The notes: generated by a model from the sequence alone, not told the origin. A stretch of 64,000 nt of DNA from Rotaria socialis (GCA_905331475.1 CAJNYU010002289.1:1-64000), one strand, 5' to 3'; counted from the stretch's first letter, positions 33,196 through 45,025 are shown. A program made the numbers and translations.

Positions 33196-35863
33196 CAGTC
33201 TAAGAATAGTAAAGTTCAAGATGATTCGAATGAAAGATTACTGGATCATATTATCATCCTCATGTATATGCGTATGTAGATTTAAATATCTATAACTTCA
33301 CTCGTTTCATAACGAATGAGTGACACAGTGATAGAGTATAAGCTCGTGGACTACAAAAAAAACATAGGTCAGCATATTCTAATATCTAAATTCTGAAATA
33401 GGCTATAAAGGCTGTCAATTCACATTACTCGGGATATATAGATGTTCAACATTCTTGAAGATTTAATTATATCCTTATACAATCTTAAAAAAGAGGTATA
33501 TTGCTGAACCTGTATCCAACGGAAGAATCATTGGGTTATGTACATATTTACGGAACCCTAAAGGTGCTTCCCTTGGATACAAGTTTTGTAATAAACCTTC
33601 TTTTAGAGTGCAGTCTATCATTTTTGAACCTGCCTGCTGCAGACATTGAACCACAGTAAAATGTATTTAATTAATAGTACAAATTTTGCTTTGATTCCTA
33701 TTGTTTTACCAATATTAATCATTTTCATCACCCAACAACATATGAGATAACAAAAAATGATAGTTTAAACCTATGTTAACTGTATTTTTATGCACATCGA
33801 TATTATAATCGATATAATTTGTGGTTTTGTAACTCATAATCAATAATGGTAAATTGATGCAGTGGATATCAGAAACTGCACTAAATTAAAACTAATTTGA
33901 TGTACTACACTGTAGTTTTTTTAAAATTCTATTCTGCAGAAAATCGACTTTAAATAAGCTACAGCATTTTCAAACTTTTATGATTCATTCATCGAAATTC
34001 TATTATTTAGAATATGCTTGATTTTCCAAACAATAGAAATTCAATTTAATTTACTGCATAAAATCCAAACTTGAATATCAATATTTTATTTTCAAGAAAG
34101 TAGAAATTCATCACTGAATTCATATAGGCATTCCTAAAATATCCTGCGCGAATTCATAAAGGCATTCTATTTTTTACAGTGTGCAATCAACAAAAGTTTT
34201 AATTCTTTGGATCTAGCAATCACAACATCAACTATTGATTTAAGTGCATTTATATTTAGTTGGAATTCTAAGTATTCAGTGTCTGACCCATTAGAATCAA
34301 ATTAAGTCTCGACCGAAGCGCGTCGTTTAGAGCTTGAAATAAATTTAATTTAAACACATAAGCACTCACGCCCATACACACACACACACACACACAATCC
34401 ATCCTGTATTCCTCATAAAATACCAACATTGCATGTATGATTCATGACAAAGAAGGAAGAGGCAAATGTTGGTAGGAAGCACATGAATGCGAGAGCAGAA
34501 CGAACAAACAACAGAAAAAAATCGAGACGATGTTGCATCATTGTGGGATTGCTTATGAATGTGTTGATAGAGATGACATTGTTTCGATCTATGAAAATCG
34601 AACCAAAACTTCAATTGCTTCAATTTCACTAGACGTAAATGGAAGAATGGAGACAGAACACCTCAGTATTCCCTTTTTGTTAAAAATTATTTATCACCCA
34701 AAATTTCATGTTTCTTAGAAAGCCTAGTATGATTGTCCTCTTTCACTCTCCTCCTGATAACCTTAAATAGCCGCTGTGTGCATTGCATGTGAAAAAAGTG
34801 ACTTTGGCCTAGATTTTTTCGCATACCAAATCAATGTGATCTCTATCAACACATCCATAAGCAGTCTCACAAATATGTCACATCTTCCCGATTTTTCCTG
34901 TTGTTTGCTCGCTCTATTCTGATACCCACATGCTACCAATCAACATTTCTCTACAAATCTACATTTTCGCTCACAAAAAGTGAGCTTTACACGTAAAATC
35001 TAGTTTTAGAGCACACTTGCGTATCAATTTTTGATGAAATAATTCTAGAGAAACTTCTAAGGTGTTCAAACAATTTTTTATTTCAAAACGGACCACTTGA
35101 ACTTTGGATTCGGAAATGAGATCCCTGCAATATAGCAATGACACTTCCAGGTTCAAAGCTTTAGTATTTTGTTTTAGAACAAAACATTGTTTGAACAGCT
35201 TAGTAATTTTTCATGAATTATTTTGTCAAAAATTGATGCGCAAGCGAGTTCCATATTCCGAGTTCAATTTTTTGACGTATGTTGTCTGATTTCGAAAATC
35301 TTGTCTAAACAGGAAGTTATACCGATTTTAGATTCGTTCCACCTAGGGATGTATTCAAGCAGGAACCGAAAATGCGTTGAGTCGATTGAGGTGGATGTAA
35401 AATCGCCAGTCGGCTCAACGCATTTCTGCTTTCTATTTGCCGCCCCTCCCTCCCCATAGTTAAAGTGAATGTAGACTGACTTTCTCTTTATGGATCTTTT
35501 GATAAACCATAATGTTGAGCTGTCACCTGAAGTTCTAAATTTAAGAATATTGCTGGCTTGTAGAGAACAGAATAAGATATTCAATAGTATAATTTTTGTC
35601 TGAAATCCGACTTGTACAGATCTCAGAAGTTATGTTGTATTGATATTATATAAAGTAGCTAGATGTTGATATTCATTCTAACGGTCTTCTCTTTCTTTTT
35701 CTTCGGCGTTTTCTGCATTGAGTTGCACCACCCATTTTACATTAGCAGCAACGTTTCTCCTTATCCTATTTGTTCCCGAAACTCTATGCTTTAATACGAT
35801 TCTTTTATTTTATTTGGTGTAGTTCGCACCGTTTGTTTTGGGTAGATAACACAAGAGTTTGAT
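33196..35863. other. Long spacer with CA repeat and two inverted repeats
   Basis: 2.7 kb between divergent genes. It holds a CA microsatellite at 34375-34396, an imperfect inverted repeat at about 34971-35289 (separate entry) and a hairpin at 35371-35426, in which AATGCGTTGAGTCGATT faces AGTCGGCTCAACGCATT. Several short open frames overlap these repeats and are explained by them. I see no gene. Confidence 0.5.
34971..35289. repeat. Imperfect inverted repeat, about 130-bp arms
   Basis: The left arm (around GCGTATCAATTTTTGATGAA and GGTGTTCAAACAATTTTTTA) is matched in reverse by the right arm (around AAACATTGTTTGAACAGC and TTTTGTCAAAAATTGATGCG), with the centre near 35130. Frames read outward from the centre on both strands give similar peptides (CLNTLEVSLELFHQKLIRK against CLNSLVIFHELFCQKLMRK), which confirms the symmetry and does not imply coding. 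Confidence 0.65.
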
Positions 35864-36784
35864 ATGTCAAGTAAAAATCTTAATGATCTTTTTATGCGTT
35901 TCGCTCTACACGATGAAACTGATACTCGAAAATGCCGCGAATGCAAGAAATTTGTGGCGCAAGGGGCCTTATATCCCGTTTGTTCGGAATGTAATAAGAC
36001 GTCTTGTCTCACTTCGTCATATCAAATGGATCCCAGCTGCTGTGTATCTGTTACACGCGAGCAAATTGATCATGATACGCTTGTGCATGTTAAACGTCTA
36101 CGCTGGAATAATACGTATAATCGTGGATACTGTGCAAAGAGTTGCACTAAACATAACATGACATCGATGCACACGTACTGGGAAGGTCGACTCTCATCAT
36201 CACCAGAGCGATTTCCCTACTTTGTTCCAAGCAATTGGTATCGTCTCAGTTTGCACGTAGATTTCGCATCCATTCCGTATTGGGGTTCAAATTGGCACAC
36301 TCTGTACCACGGCACTCATCCACAGAACATTCACAAGATTGTCGAAAACGGATTTTTGATTCGCCAATGCCAACATGGGTTTCCAGCGATGTACCTGTCT
36401 CCTAGTATTCGTTATTCCTCGCATCCCAGATATGCACGCGTGGTTGTGCAAAACAACATGTTCTTTCAGTTTGTACTTGAGGTAAGAGTCGATATCAGAA
36501 AATTACAGCCCGTGAAGAAACGTGAGACGCTCAGCGTCGGCACTGTGGGTGACATCGACCCACACTTCCCGAACAACGAAGATCTTGAGTTCTTATTGAA
36601 AGCGGAGAAAGGAAAATTTCTCAAGCCTCACCAGGGTGTAGTTGTGACTGGTGTCATGGTTCGGAAAATCAATTTTGATCCTGCGTTGCTGCAATCGAGT
36701 TGGTGGTGGTGCAAATGGCGTACTCTGGAGCAACTTCATCGATTTTATTACAATGGCATGGCGCAAACTGAAAGTACAAACTGA
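35864..36784 (+). CDS. Zinc-finger protein with predicted ADP-ribosyltransferase-like domain
   Basis: A single 306-codon frame. Residues 24-48 look like a small zinc finger: Cys 24, 27, 40, 43 and perhaps 48 (CRECKKF, then CSECNKTSC). More Cys/His pairs follow to about residue 103. Residues 140-220 carry the spacing of a PARP/tRNA-phosphotransferase-type ADP-ribosyltransferase fold: WHTLYHGTHPQNIHKIVENG with His 149, then FPAMYLSPSIRYSSHPRYAR with Tyr 177. These fit the H-Y part of the H-Y-E triad. The third residue is unclear; HQGVVVTGVMV near residue 265 would put Gln or His where PARPs have Glu, so activity is uncertain. Absence of introns contrasts with its neighbours. I do not recognise a named family; the ART assignment is inference from motifs. 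Confidence 0.7.
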   Translation: MSSKNLNDLFMRFALHDETDTRKCRECKKFVAQGALYPVCSECNKTSCLTSSYQMDPSCCVSVTREQIDHDTLVHVKRLRWNNTYNRGYCAKSCTKHNMTSMHTYWEGRLSSSPERFPYFVPSNWYRLSLHVDFASIPYWGSNWHTLYHGTHPQNIHKIVENGFLIRQCQHGFPAMYLSPSIRYSSHPRYARVVVQNNMFFQFVLEVRVDIRKLQPVKKRETLSVGTVGDIDPHFPNNEDLEFLLKAEKGKFLKPHQGVVVTGVMVRKINFDPALLQSSWWWCKWRTLEQLHRFYYNGMAQTESTN

Positions 36785-37717
36785 TTTTTCTTGATACTTC
36801 AATACGCTTCTGACTTCATTGAGGGTGGTGGTGAGAACAGCTATCATAATCTAGATTCCTCCTCAGCAAAGAAGCTCATCAGATTGCCAATAATCTTTAT
36901 TCCCTCTACTCTGTAAGGGTAGGGGGCATACTAAATAAAATCCGTTTGTATGTTCATAAGTTCGCGTCTTGATTGGTCTGACATTTAAGTCACGTTGCTC
37001 GATCACAGAAGCTACATGTCTAGGTTTCTTCATGTTGGAATTTCGCAGCTGAACTTCATTTGTTTTGAAACGCTGTTGGCGTGTCAGAAACCAATAGAAA
37101 TCGAAGTTTGGATACAAAGATTCGCCATAGGTATTTACAAAAGAAAAGTTAGAATCTACTGTCTTTGCACTCTGAAACACTATCCTCGATCACGAAACAA
37201 TGAGTAGTCACAGCGTTAAATACCAGCATGCTGATTCATGTGATGATTGATCAAAATCAGCAAGACAGCTAAAATTGAACTGAAATAACGGGCACCGCAT
37301 GATAGTGTGAGAGTTTGCACCTCTCTACAGAATGCATCAGCTGCATTCAATCAGATTTATTGTTGGCTTTCTCAATCAGTCAAGTGAATTTATTATTGTG
37401 TTCGTTTTCTGAAAGCGTGGGCTATTCATACTAGGTCGTTTGTATTTGCTTGTCTATCCCACTACTTAGGGACTAGTAGATGCTCAAGATTTAAAAAAAA
37501 AACAATTAGTAAAACAGGACACTGACAGGTAATAAGCCGTCAAAATCTGTTTCTTGTGAAATGAGACTTGATTACAGGTGAACAAAGGTAAAAATCAACG
37601 CAGAAGTTGTTGTTTGTATCTGAGATTACTGTCTCCGCAGCTTACTTCTTAAAAGTAAGCGAAGACATCATGTTCAACATTCAGGTACTATATTTTGGTC
37701 AGAATCTCACGCAATAT
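36785..37717. other. Spacer
   Basis: Downstream of the ART-like gene. An open frame at 36863-37180 (minus, 105 codons) has no recognisable domain and I do not call it. Nothing else is supportable. Confidence 0.4.
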
Positions 37718-37942
37718 CCGAGGTCGAACATTACGACGACCTGATATGATCATAAACGGCAACGCATACTACCGTTTTGTAACGTTTCCGACTGTAAAGC
37801 GCTGTAATATGGTCGAATATTTCAGTATCCGACGTATCCGATCGTTTATGGCACAATGCAAAACGACCGTAATACTGTGCATACCAAACGGCCGTAAATT
37901 ATGTTTAAACGGTCGTGTACAACACAAGTTGATCGACCTGGG
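37718..37942. mobile_element. Second copy of the ACGGTCGT-rich palindromic element
   Basis: The right end TTGATCGACCTGGG (37929-37942) is the exact reverse complement of the left end of the element at 221-385. The left end CCGAGGTCGAAC is a diverged form of the same terminus. Inside, ACGACCGTAA, AAACGGCCGTAAA, AAACGGTCGTG, CCGATCGTTT and related words recur in both orientations. There is no coding capacity. Confidence 0.65.
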
Positions 37943-40673
37943 ACTCTGCTCTTTTTCTAAGCCTTTTTTAAAAGAAAATGAATAGGATCTGTAGCATTTG
38001 TTTATCTATTCAGTGAATCAGGAACTACGTGATTAGCATAGTCGACTGATATATTTGGTTCGTTAGTGCTGTCATTATAGAGTAGAGACTTACTTCACTC
38101 TTATGAATCAGGACACAACCAAAAGCAATAGACTCTCACAGGTGAATTTCGCATGGCCGATGCTAACTTTGGTATGATCGAATTGAGCACACAATAAAGG
38201 ATGAATCCATTCAGTCGGAGGCAAAGCGTTGTTAAGCAATGAACGTTACTTGCAGTTAGCCACTCTCGAACACTAAAACTTAGTCACAGAAACTTAGTAT
38301 TAAAAAAAAGCACTCTCCATCACAGTCGCTTCATAAGCCATTCTAGTAGAAATAATAGAATAGATATTTCAATTTTAAAAAAAACTTTCTACTCTTTTTA
38401 ATTTTATTAATATATTTTTTCTTTTATTTTGAAAATTTTGAAAATTTTTCCTTAATATTAATTTTTTATTTTCCTCAATTTTTTAAGTTTTAATTTTTTC
38501 ATAAAAATTTTAATTCTTTAGTTTAAATGTTTTATTTTGTGTGCTTAAAAATTTTTCTTTTAACTCAAAATAAAAAATACAACTAAAATGAAAACATAAT
38601 CTATGTAATCTGTTGTAAGAATTGTGGCGAAATTGTGCCCTAACTGTAAAGGCACTTACCAGTAATTGGCAAAAACTGCGACTCAGTTACGCGCAACTAT
38701 GATTTTTTCACCGTAACTACGTCGCAATTTTCCATAATTATGGGTCACAGTGCGATCGCAGTTTCATCGTAATGAAACACATGGGAGGCTATACGAGAAA
38801 AGCAAGGCCTACCTATTACAGACACTAGTAACATAGGGATAGGGGCTATCATTACAGACCTTAGCAACTATTTTCTGCTATCGTTACAGATACGAGCTAA
38901 CAGGTAATCCCCTATTACGGACCAACGTCAATAAATAATGCTCTAATTATAGATTTTGGAAACTAAGGTAGACTTTTCACTTGAACTATTTTTAGTTATT
39001 TTAGTAAATCTAAGGGCTCTATGTGATTTTCATATTTTAGCCCCAACAAGGCTACGCTAACAAACGTTTTTCATGTCAACCACAATTGCGATGCACAAAT
39101 AGCTATTCAAGAAGACAATATTCTTTCTTAACCTTAGTTTCGTTTCTATCTAGCCCTCGAACTCGACATTGAATACTTCGGAAATATTTGCTAAGGATAA
39201 GCACAGGATAATCGTTGTTCAGATACTGACTAGTTTAAAATTTAATAAAATATTTTGATAAAGCACAGAAATCATTTAAGCCTATTTAACTATTTTCTTC
39301 GAGATACTCTGTGCTATCGAGTTATCTAATTCATGTATCGCAATATATTGAAACTCGCGTCAAAATAAAATTTTTGTGGCACATAACAATACATACTTTT
39401 AACTAACAAAAATTCACTTCGTTTGTTAATGTTTCAGTCGTAATCTTTGCGGTTCTCTGAAAGGAATGACTTTTAAGCTTTGTTTATTTTTAAAAAATAA
39501 AAAATGACGCGGCATATATTTTAATGTGTTTTTTTTTCTTATAAAACAAAGAAGAAGAAAAGCAAAGTATTTTTATTCAAAAATGTTTTTCTGAGAACGA
39601 CAATTTTCATTATGTGACGATGATATTTATTGACGACATGTAGAAGCTGCATCTTTTCTTCTTGAGTACCGTCGTAACGACGCCATTCAATAGAAGAAAG
39701 AAAACGACTTGTATTAAAGTATGCCTTTATATATGCCAATGAAAATGGAATTTTTGTCGCCTACTTCACATCCGAATTGAACATGGAACCATCATTCCAC
39801 CATCATGAAAACTCATCATTTTGAAATTATAATTACTCAAATGAGATTGGAATCTCATGATAACTAAGACAATTTAACAACAGATAGAATATAATAAAGA
39901 TAAATATTATCATTAAGGTTCTCAGTGGTATTTGAATGTCTCGTAGTCTAAGAATATGTGCGGATAAAGCTAAGAGAAATTACTGAAATATTTATTTACT
40001 TATATTCCAGTCAACGCGTTATAGACTAATTTCTGGTAAATTTCGCACAGAATTTATCTCGAATCCTTGCTGAGGATTGTGAAAAAGTGTCCCACCCACA
40101 AAAATCAACAGTAAGGAAACAGTGATTTTCTTCTCGCGTAAATATAAAATTCAGTTAAATAATAAAAAGTTCTTTTTACAGGAATGCTCAGCGTTACATA
40201 ATTATTGATATTGATCTAATTAGAAAAAAATATAACTTTATTCTGATCTGCAAGCTTAATTGCATGACTATATCTTTGATTTGTGAACAAATGCCACGCA
40301 AAAACAATGTTTGAAAACTATCAGGTAGTCCTGCAGAGTTCTCATAGGTTTCAGAGAGCTGCTCACTAATTCTACAAGGAAGAATATACTAGAACTCGTT
40401 CTTCGTATATTATGCTGTATTGTCGACTTGGTCGAGATTCCATTTGTTTGTTGTTCTATAATGAAAATTATTATCATGTGTCTCGACATGATTAGTTAAA
40501 CCAACAATTTATATTATATGCCTACGAATTAGGCTTCGATGAGGCTGAAATAAGTTGTCACAGATTCAATCACATTTTGTATCGATGAAAAGTTATTTCC
40601 GTTGAAATGAAATTCTTACTGAGACTAATAAATGTCTTTGATTTCCAAATCGACGTAATTATTGTATTGAATA
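37943..40673. other. AT-rich repeat-bearing spacer
   Basis: The stretch 38340-38600 is very AT-rich with long A and T runs. From about 38620 to 38775, words such as AACTGCGAC, GTCGCAATT and GCGATCGCAGTT occur in both orientations, suggesting another short palindromic element whose ends I cannot fix. From 38813 to about 38940 there are about four diverged units of about 33 bp beginning CTAT-TTACAGA (CTATTACAGAC, CTATCATTACAGAC, CTATCGTTACAGAT, CTATTACGGAC). No gene is seen. Confidence 0.45.
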
Positions 40674-41325
40674 TAGGGGTGTCACATTTAAATTTAAAAA
40701 AATTTATTAAATCAGGAAATAAATTTTCAAAATTTAAATTTAAAATAAATTAAATTTTTTTTAAATGAAAAGTTAAATTTAAAATAAATTTAAATTCAAG
40801 AAATAAAAATTTTGTATCCTTTAAATTTAACTAAATTTAAATTAAATTGTTTGAAATTCAAATTAATTAAATTTTGAAAACTAGCAGATAAAAATAGTTT
40901 TTGACTTGATTGCTACTATTTAAAGTCAAATTTGAGTATTTTTCCTGTTTTCTAAAGTTAAAACTAGTCATTCTTCTATGAATTGTGCTATTAAATATAT
41001 TTTTATGAGTATCCCAGTATTCTGAAGAAGAAAGATGACGGATCCTGCATAATCTGTAGAGAAATTTTGACTATTATGAATAAATATTAATCTAAAACAC
41101 TAGGTTCTCCTCTCATTTAGTATTTACTACTGTTAAAGTCACATATTTCTCTCGTAGCAATGATGTGTATCCATCCAAACAATTTATTAAATTTTAAATT
41201 TAAATTTTTGTATCAGAAAAATTCTAATTTATTTTAAATTTAACTTGATAGAATTTAATTTTAAATTAAATTAACTTTTCACGAAGTTAAATTTAAATTA
41301 AATAAACTGTAAATTGACACCCCTA
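40674..41325. mobile_element. Palindromic element made of TTTAAATTTAAA motifs
   Basis: It starts TAGGGGTGTCACATTTAAAT and its reverse-complemented end starts TAGGGGTGTCAATTTAC. Both arms, each about 180-200 bp, are built from AAATTTAAATTTAAA words, around a less repetitive core at about 40880-41170. The first eight bases, TAGGGGTG, are the same as in the element at 27248-27972. An 8-bp duplication is not visible here. There is no coding capacity. Confidence 0.8.
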
Positions 41326-42846
41326 GTCACACATGTCTCTGCATGAGCTCATTCCATTCAACATGGTCGATAACCTCTGACAAATTGCTCTCAGTTTTTC
41401 CGGTACCAGTTTTAAAGAAAAAACTGCGATGAGCAAAGGAGAAACTTATTTGCGTTTTTCTCGAAACTGTTTTTCTTTTTTTTCATCGGCTGGTGAGTCA
41501 AAGATTTCTCCGCTGTTTAAAATTTTGAAAAGCTCGAGAAAGTTTCAAAGTGCGGCTAAAGCACATCACTACAATCTAACAAATTCAGATTTTTTCGATT
41601 AGGCTGTTTACAAAAAATCGATTTTTCTAAAAATTTAACCTAGTTCTTTTAATTCTTTTCAAAAACTGACTTTGCTAGTTTGTAGTGGCAAGTGTTCTCT
41701 GCATTTTGACACCGCTTCGAGGTCCGTTTAATTAAAATTTCAAAAAAATCTTTGACAGACGGAGACGGGTTTTTTCACCCTTAATGATAGGATAACTCTT
41801 GAAAAGCTCAATATCAGAGGCTTAAATTTTTACTGAAAACTATCTAAGATCATACACATATTCAATAAAAAATTCACTGAGATTGAGTGCTTTGGGAAAT
41901 ACTAGATTTTTGAGGAGTGGGGGGGGGGGCTTAACCAAAAGACCTCAACATTTAGTGCCAGTGCGATTGCATGGAATCAGTTATAAGTTTTATCATTCAA
42001 TTTGCAAAGAAAAATGATTCATTTTGTAAGTTTTGTTTTCATCGATGACCATGTGAATAGTACCTATTCAAGTCTTCGGCATCTTTGATTTTTACCACTG
42101 TATGCGTTCGAATGCACAATAAAGCTCGAGTTTTCTTCTTTTGATTCTTCATATCTGAAATTTTTTGAAGAAGAGGGTAAAGGAACTGTCGGCGCATCAG
42201 ATATGAAGACATTCTTTCAGGTTAAAGATGGTCCCATTATCCAGTATAAGATTCTTCCGAAAAAGGAAACAAACATAAAGGGATCTTCAAAAATTGTAGA
42301 TTAATACCAATGTATCGAATATATTAGTGCACTATCCTTGATGGGAAACTCTAGCATTGCAGACTAGTCTTGCGCTTTTGCTCTGCATTTCGTGGAAATT
42401 TAAACCAGTTTTGACGCTATCGTTGCATGTTTCAGAATCGCGTGGATGACAGTAGTTGGCGGCATGGATTAGACGTGATGCGTTTTCGGGCAATTTTGAT
42501 AAGTTTGAATGTGAAGATCGACATATTCCCCAGAGATGATTAGACATGTCGACTACTTCGGAAACTATGTACTAGACTAGAAATGTCTGCCGTCATGACA
42601 TTTCGTAGCTTCTATGGATGCACACGAATTTGTTGTTGTAATGTTCGCAGTATTATAACTTGACTTTTAATAACTTGTAGCACTGATTTATAGACAAAAC
42701 AAAAAGCTTATGCATATTTAACTTCCATTGCTGCTTCCCAACCCTTACTCTCTGCTAAATGATGAGTCATTTAATCCTTCGGTTGCTTGTTCAGAGTACA
42801 GACGTTGCAGTTTTGTTTTAAACCGATATATTAATATTTTTATTAG
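41326..42846. other. Spacer upstream of the 590-codon frame
   Basis: A G-run lies at about 41916-41930. I searched this stretch for exons that could join the acceptor at 42846 and found none that I can support; no GTPase or other motif is visible. Confidence 0.4.
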
Positions 42847-44619
42847 GCATTCCGGGGTGCGTTGCCAAGACTGAAAGGAATTCTTCAGCGCACGTTTAAT
42901 GAAGTCGAGAAAAAATATATGGATGCATTACGAATTTTCGAGCTTCAAGATCCAGAAAAACTAAGAAAAAGTTACCTTGAGTTCATCAGTAGTTTCGAGC
43001 TAAATATGTGCCGATATGCTGCATATAAGTCCGAGATCTTTGACTCTTTTCCAACGAATGTCTGTGGAAGGACATACAATGAAATTGAAGATAGTTGCGT
43101 GAACTCATGGAACCGATATAAACAGCTCACATGGCGTGCATACCGCAGCATAGATCAACTTGCACAAACAGATGATGCAAAGCACCTTCAGCTTGACCTA
43201 AAATTGGTCGGTGTGCGTCATTTTGATCGACTTAATCGGATATTTCATTATCTGGTTTTCAGTTATGAGCCAGCAGACATTACAGATGATGGAATACAAT
43301 CGGCCGCTGGAGCGCTCTACGGTGGTATTGATGGCTACGACAACCTTCAGAAAGCTGTACGAGAGTGGGTTCGCAAACATGTACTCAATACATTCAGTGT
43401 GGGTATCGCGTGGCTAACCCAAATGTACATTTATTTGCTTGACATGTTTAGAGAGAAGGTGAAGAATTACTTATTAGCACCCGGCAGGTATAATCACCTC
43501 GCAAAACATACTATTTTTCTCAATGGCATCGACCTTGAATATCACAAGATAGTGAGACCATGGATTCGAAAAGCTGTACGCGCGATTCGTGATACATGCG
43601 ATTCAATGAGTGAGTATGCTCACCATGATATTACTGCTCGTTTGAAAAAAATTGTCTTTTCCATTCCTACAAGTATCGAGCATAAACTATTTGATCAACC
43701 ATTGAACAATATTTTCATTCAAACTGAGGACGATAAGAAGTTAAATAAATATACTCCAGCGACTATTTCTGATTTATTTAAATCTATTCCTGCGCAGAAA
43801 ATACTCGATCACATATACGGGTCTGAATCATACTTAACACAAAATCGCAATCCTCAAACACTGAATCATCATGTGAGCGGGCGTAATATAATTATGGAGC
43901 TTTACCGAGCAAAATGTGGATTTATTATCTATAGTGCTCTGTCACAGTTTAATAGCAATGTTGTCATACGCATTCAAACATATAGTTCGATGAAGACTTT
44001 GCATACTTCTGTTGACCATCTGTCACTTCACTCTAAACTTGATCGGATGCCGCTTGACCAAATTAGTCATATGGCTAATGTGGATCGCAATGCAACACTT
44101 CTTGAACTTGAGGATCTAGAAAACGAACTCGGTCGGATCGTGGTTACACAAAAGCTTGTCAATAATGCTATCAATGCTATGTCCTCATCACAATTGATGT
44201 CAAGCATGAATGAACGTTCACAACAGCAGGATCATGAAAGTGCAAGAGAGAGTGGACGGCGTCATGTGGAATATTTACGAGAAAAACGTAACTATGCCAA
44301 AACTGCAGCACAAAACGAGCAACCTGGTTATCGGAGATTATCGGCAAGTAACGACAACACAAACAGCTTGGACATGGATGAAAATGCGTTGATGACGGAA
44401 ACAGACGAGACAAGAGCTAGATTTCTTTTACTGAGACTCCTTCAACGACACGATGAGGAGGACCTTGGGTTGGGCCTCGAATCGAAAGATAGTCTCAAAC
44501 AAGATGAATTAGATCCATCATCGTTAGCACATGCGTACATAGATAATGAAGCGTTAGATTACAATGCTGCAACAACGAAAGCTGCAGCAGCGCTAGCTAC
44601 AATTCGTCCGAATCCTTAA
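42847..44619 (+). CDS. Long unrecognised frame, possible dynamin-type stalk; 5' exons missing
   Basis: 590 codons without a stop. The frame begins immediately after a TTTTTATTAG acceptor and has no ATG at its start, so at least one upstream exon is missing from view; the first internal Met is near 42919. The protein is largely helical: AFRGALPRLKGILQRTF, then ELQDPEKLRKSYLEFISSFE, a block RLNRIFHYLVFSYEPADI and EWVRKHVLNTFSVGIAWLTQ, and an acidic, alanine-rich tail. The opening words and the helical content recall the middle/stalk region of dynamin-like proteins, but no GTPase motif is present upstream, so this is a weak suggestion. It could be a captured gene fragment or part of a mobile unit, since hammerhead-like motifs lie just downstream on the other strand. 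Confidence 0.6.
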   Translation, partial: AFRGALPRLKGILQRTFNEVEKKYMDALRIFELQDPEKLRKSYLEFISSFELNMCRYAAYKSEIFDSFPTNVCGRTYNEIEDSCVNSWNRYKQLTWRAYRSIDQLAQTDDAKHLQLDLKLVGVRHFDRLNRIFHYLVFSYEPADITDDGIQSAAGALYGGIDGYDNLQKAVREWVRKHVLNTFSVGIAWLTQMYIYLLDMFREKVKNYLLAPGRYNHLAKHTIFLNGIDLEYHKIVRPWIRKAVRAIRDTCDSMSEYAHHDITARLKKIVFSIPTSIEHKLFDQPLNNIFIQTEDDKKLNKYTPATISDLFKSIPAQKILDHIYGSESYLTQNRNPQTLNHHVSGRNIIMELYRAKCGFIIYSALSQFNSNVVIRIQTYSSMKTLHTSVDHLSLHSKLDRMPLDQISHMANVDRNATLLELEDLENELGRIVVTQKLVNNAINAMSSSQLMSSMNERSQQQDHESARESGRRHVEYLREKRNYAKTAAQNEQPGYRRLSASNDNTNSLDMDENALMTETDETRARFLLLRLLQRHDEEDLGLGLESKDSLKQDELDPSSLAHAYIDNEALDYNAATTKAAAALATIRPNP

Positions 44620-44971
44620 CTTATAATAAGACGCCCTAACTTCCAAATTTTCAAAATACCAGTGAATCACAAGCAGTTACCTGAACCTCACTGACTTATG
44701 CTCGCAACACTCACTAAAATCCTCTTTTAAAAGTCTTAATAACACACGTTCCATGAGCTTATTTGGTATCATGTCTAATGTCCAAGCTCTCGTCAAATTT
44801 TAGTTTTATTTTAATTTTATATTCTCATCTTTTTCAGCATCCTATAAAACCTCTAAATCTCAACTTCTAGCGCATCTAGACAATCTGGTGAATAGCTACT
44901 CTTGATCGACTTCTAAGGATGAGGGTGTGAGTAAGGGTGTGGGTGTGTTCAATAGGATAGTTATATTCGAA

Positions 44972-45025
44972 GGTACAATACGACTGGTTTCGGCTCTTGC
45001 TTAAGAAGTCATCATCAGGTATCTT
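44972..45025 (-). ncRNA. Hammerhead-ribozyme-like motif 1 (Penelope-type)
   Basis: Read on the minus strand: stem I strand GATAC, core CTGATGA (45018-45012), a stem II region TGACTTCTTAAGCAAGAGCC, core GAAA (44991-44988), CCA, cleavage triplet GTC (44984-44982), and stem I partner GTATT. Both conserved core boxes and the triplet are intact, and stem I can form five pairs including one wobble. Stem II is imperfect, so activity is doubtful. Minimal hammerheads with very short stem III are known from Penelope-like retroelements. Confidence 0.65.

Noticed and set aside
44177-44413. Minus-strand frame opposite the 590-codon frame
   Set aside because: Shadow frame with no domain.
44936-44948. True telomeric array
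   Set aside because: Only about two units of GGGTGT are present, inside unique sequence.
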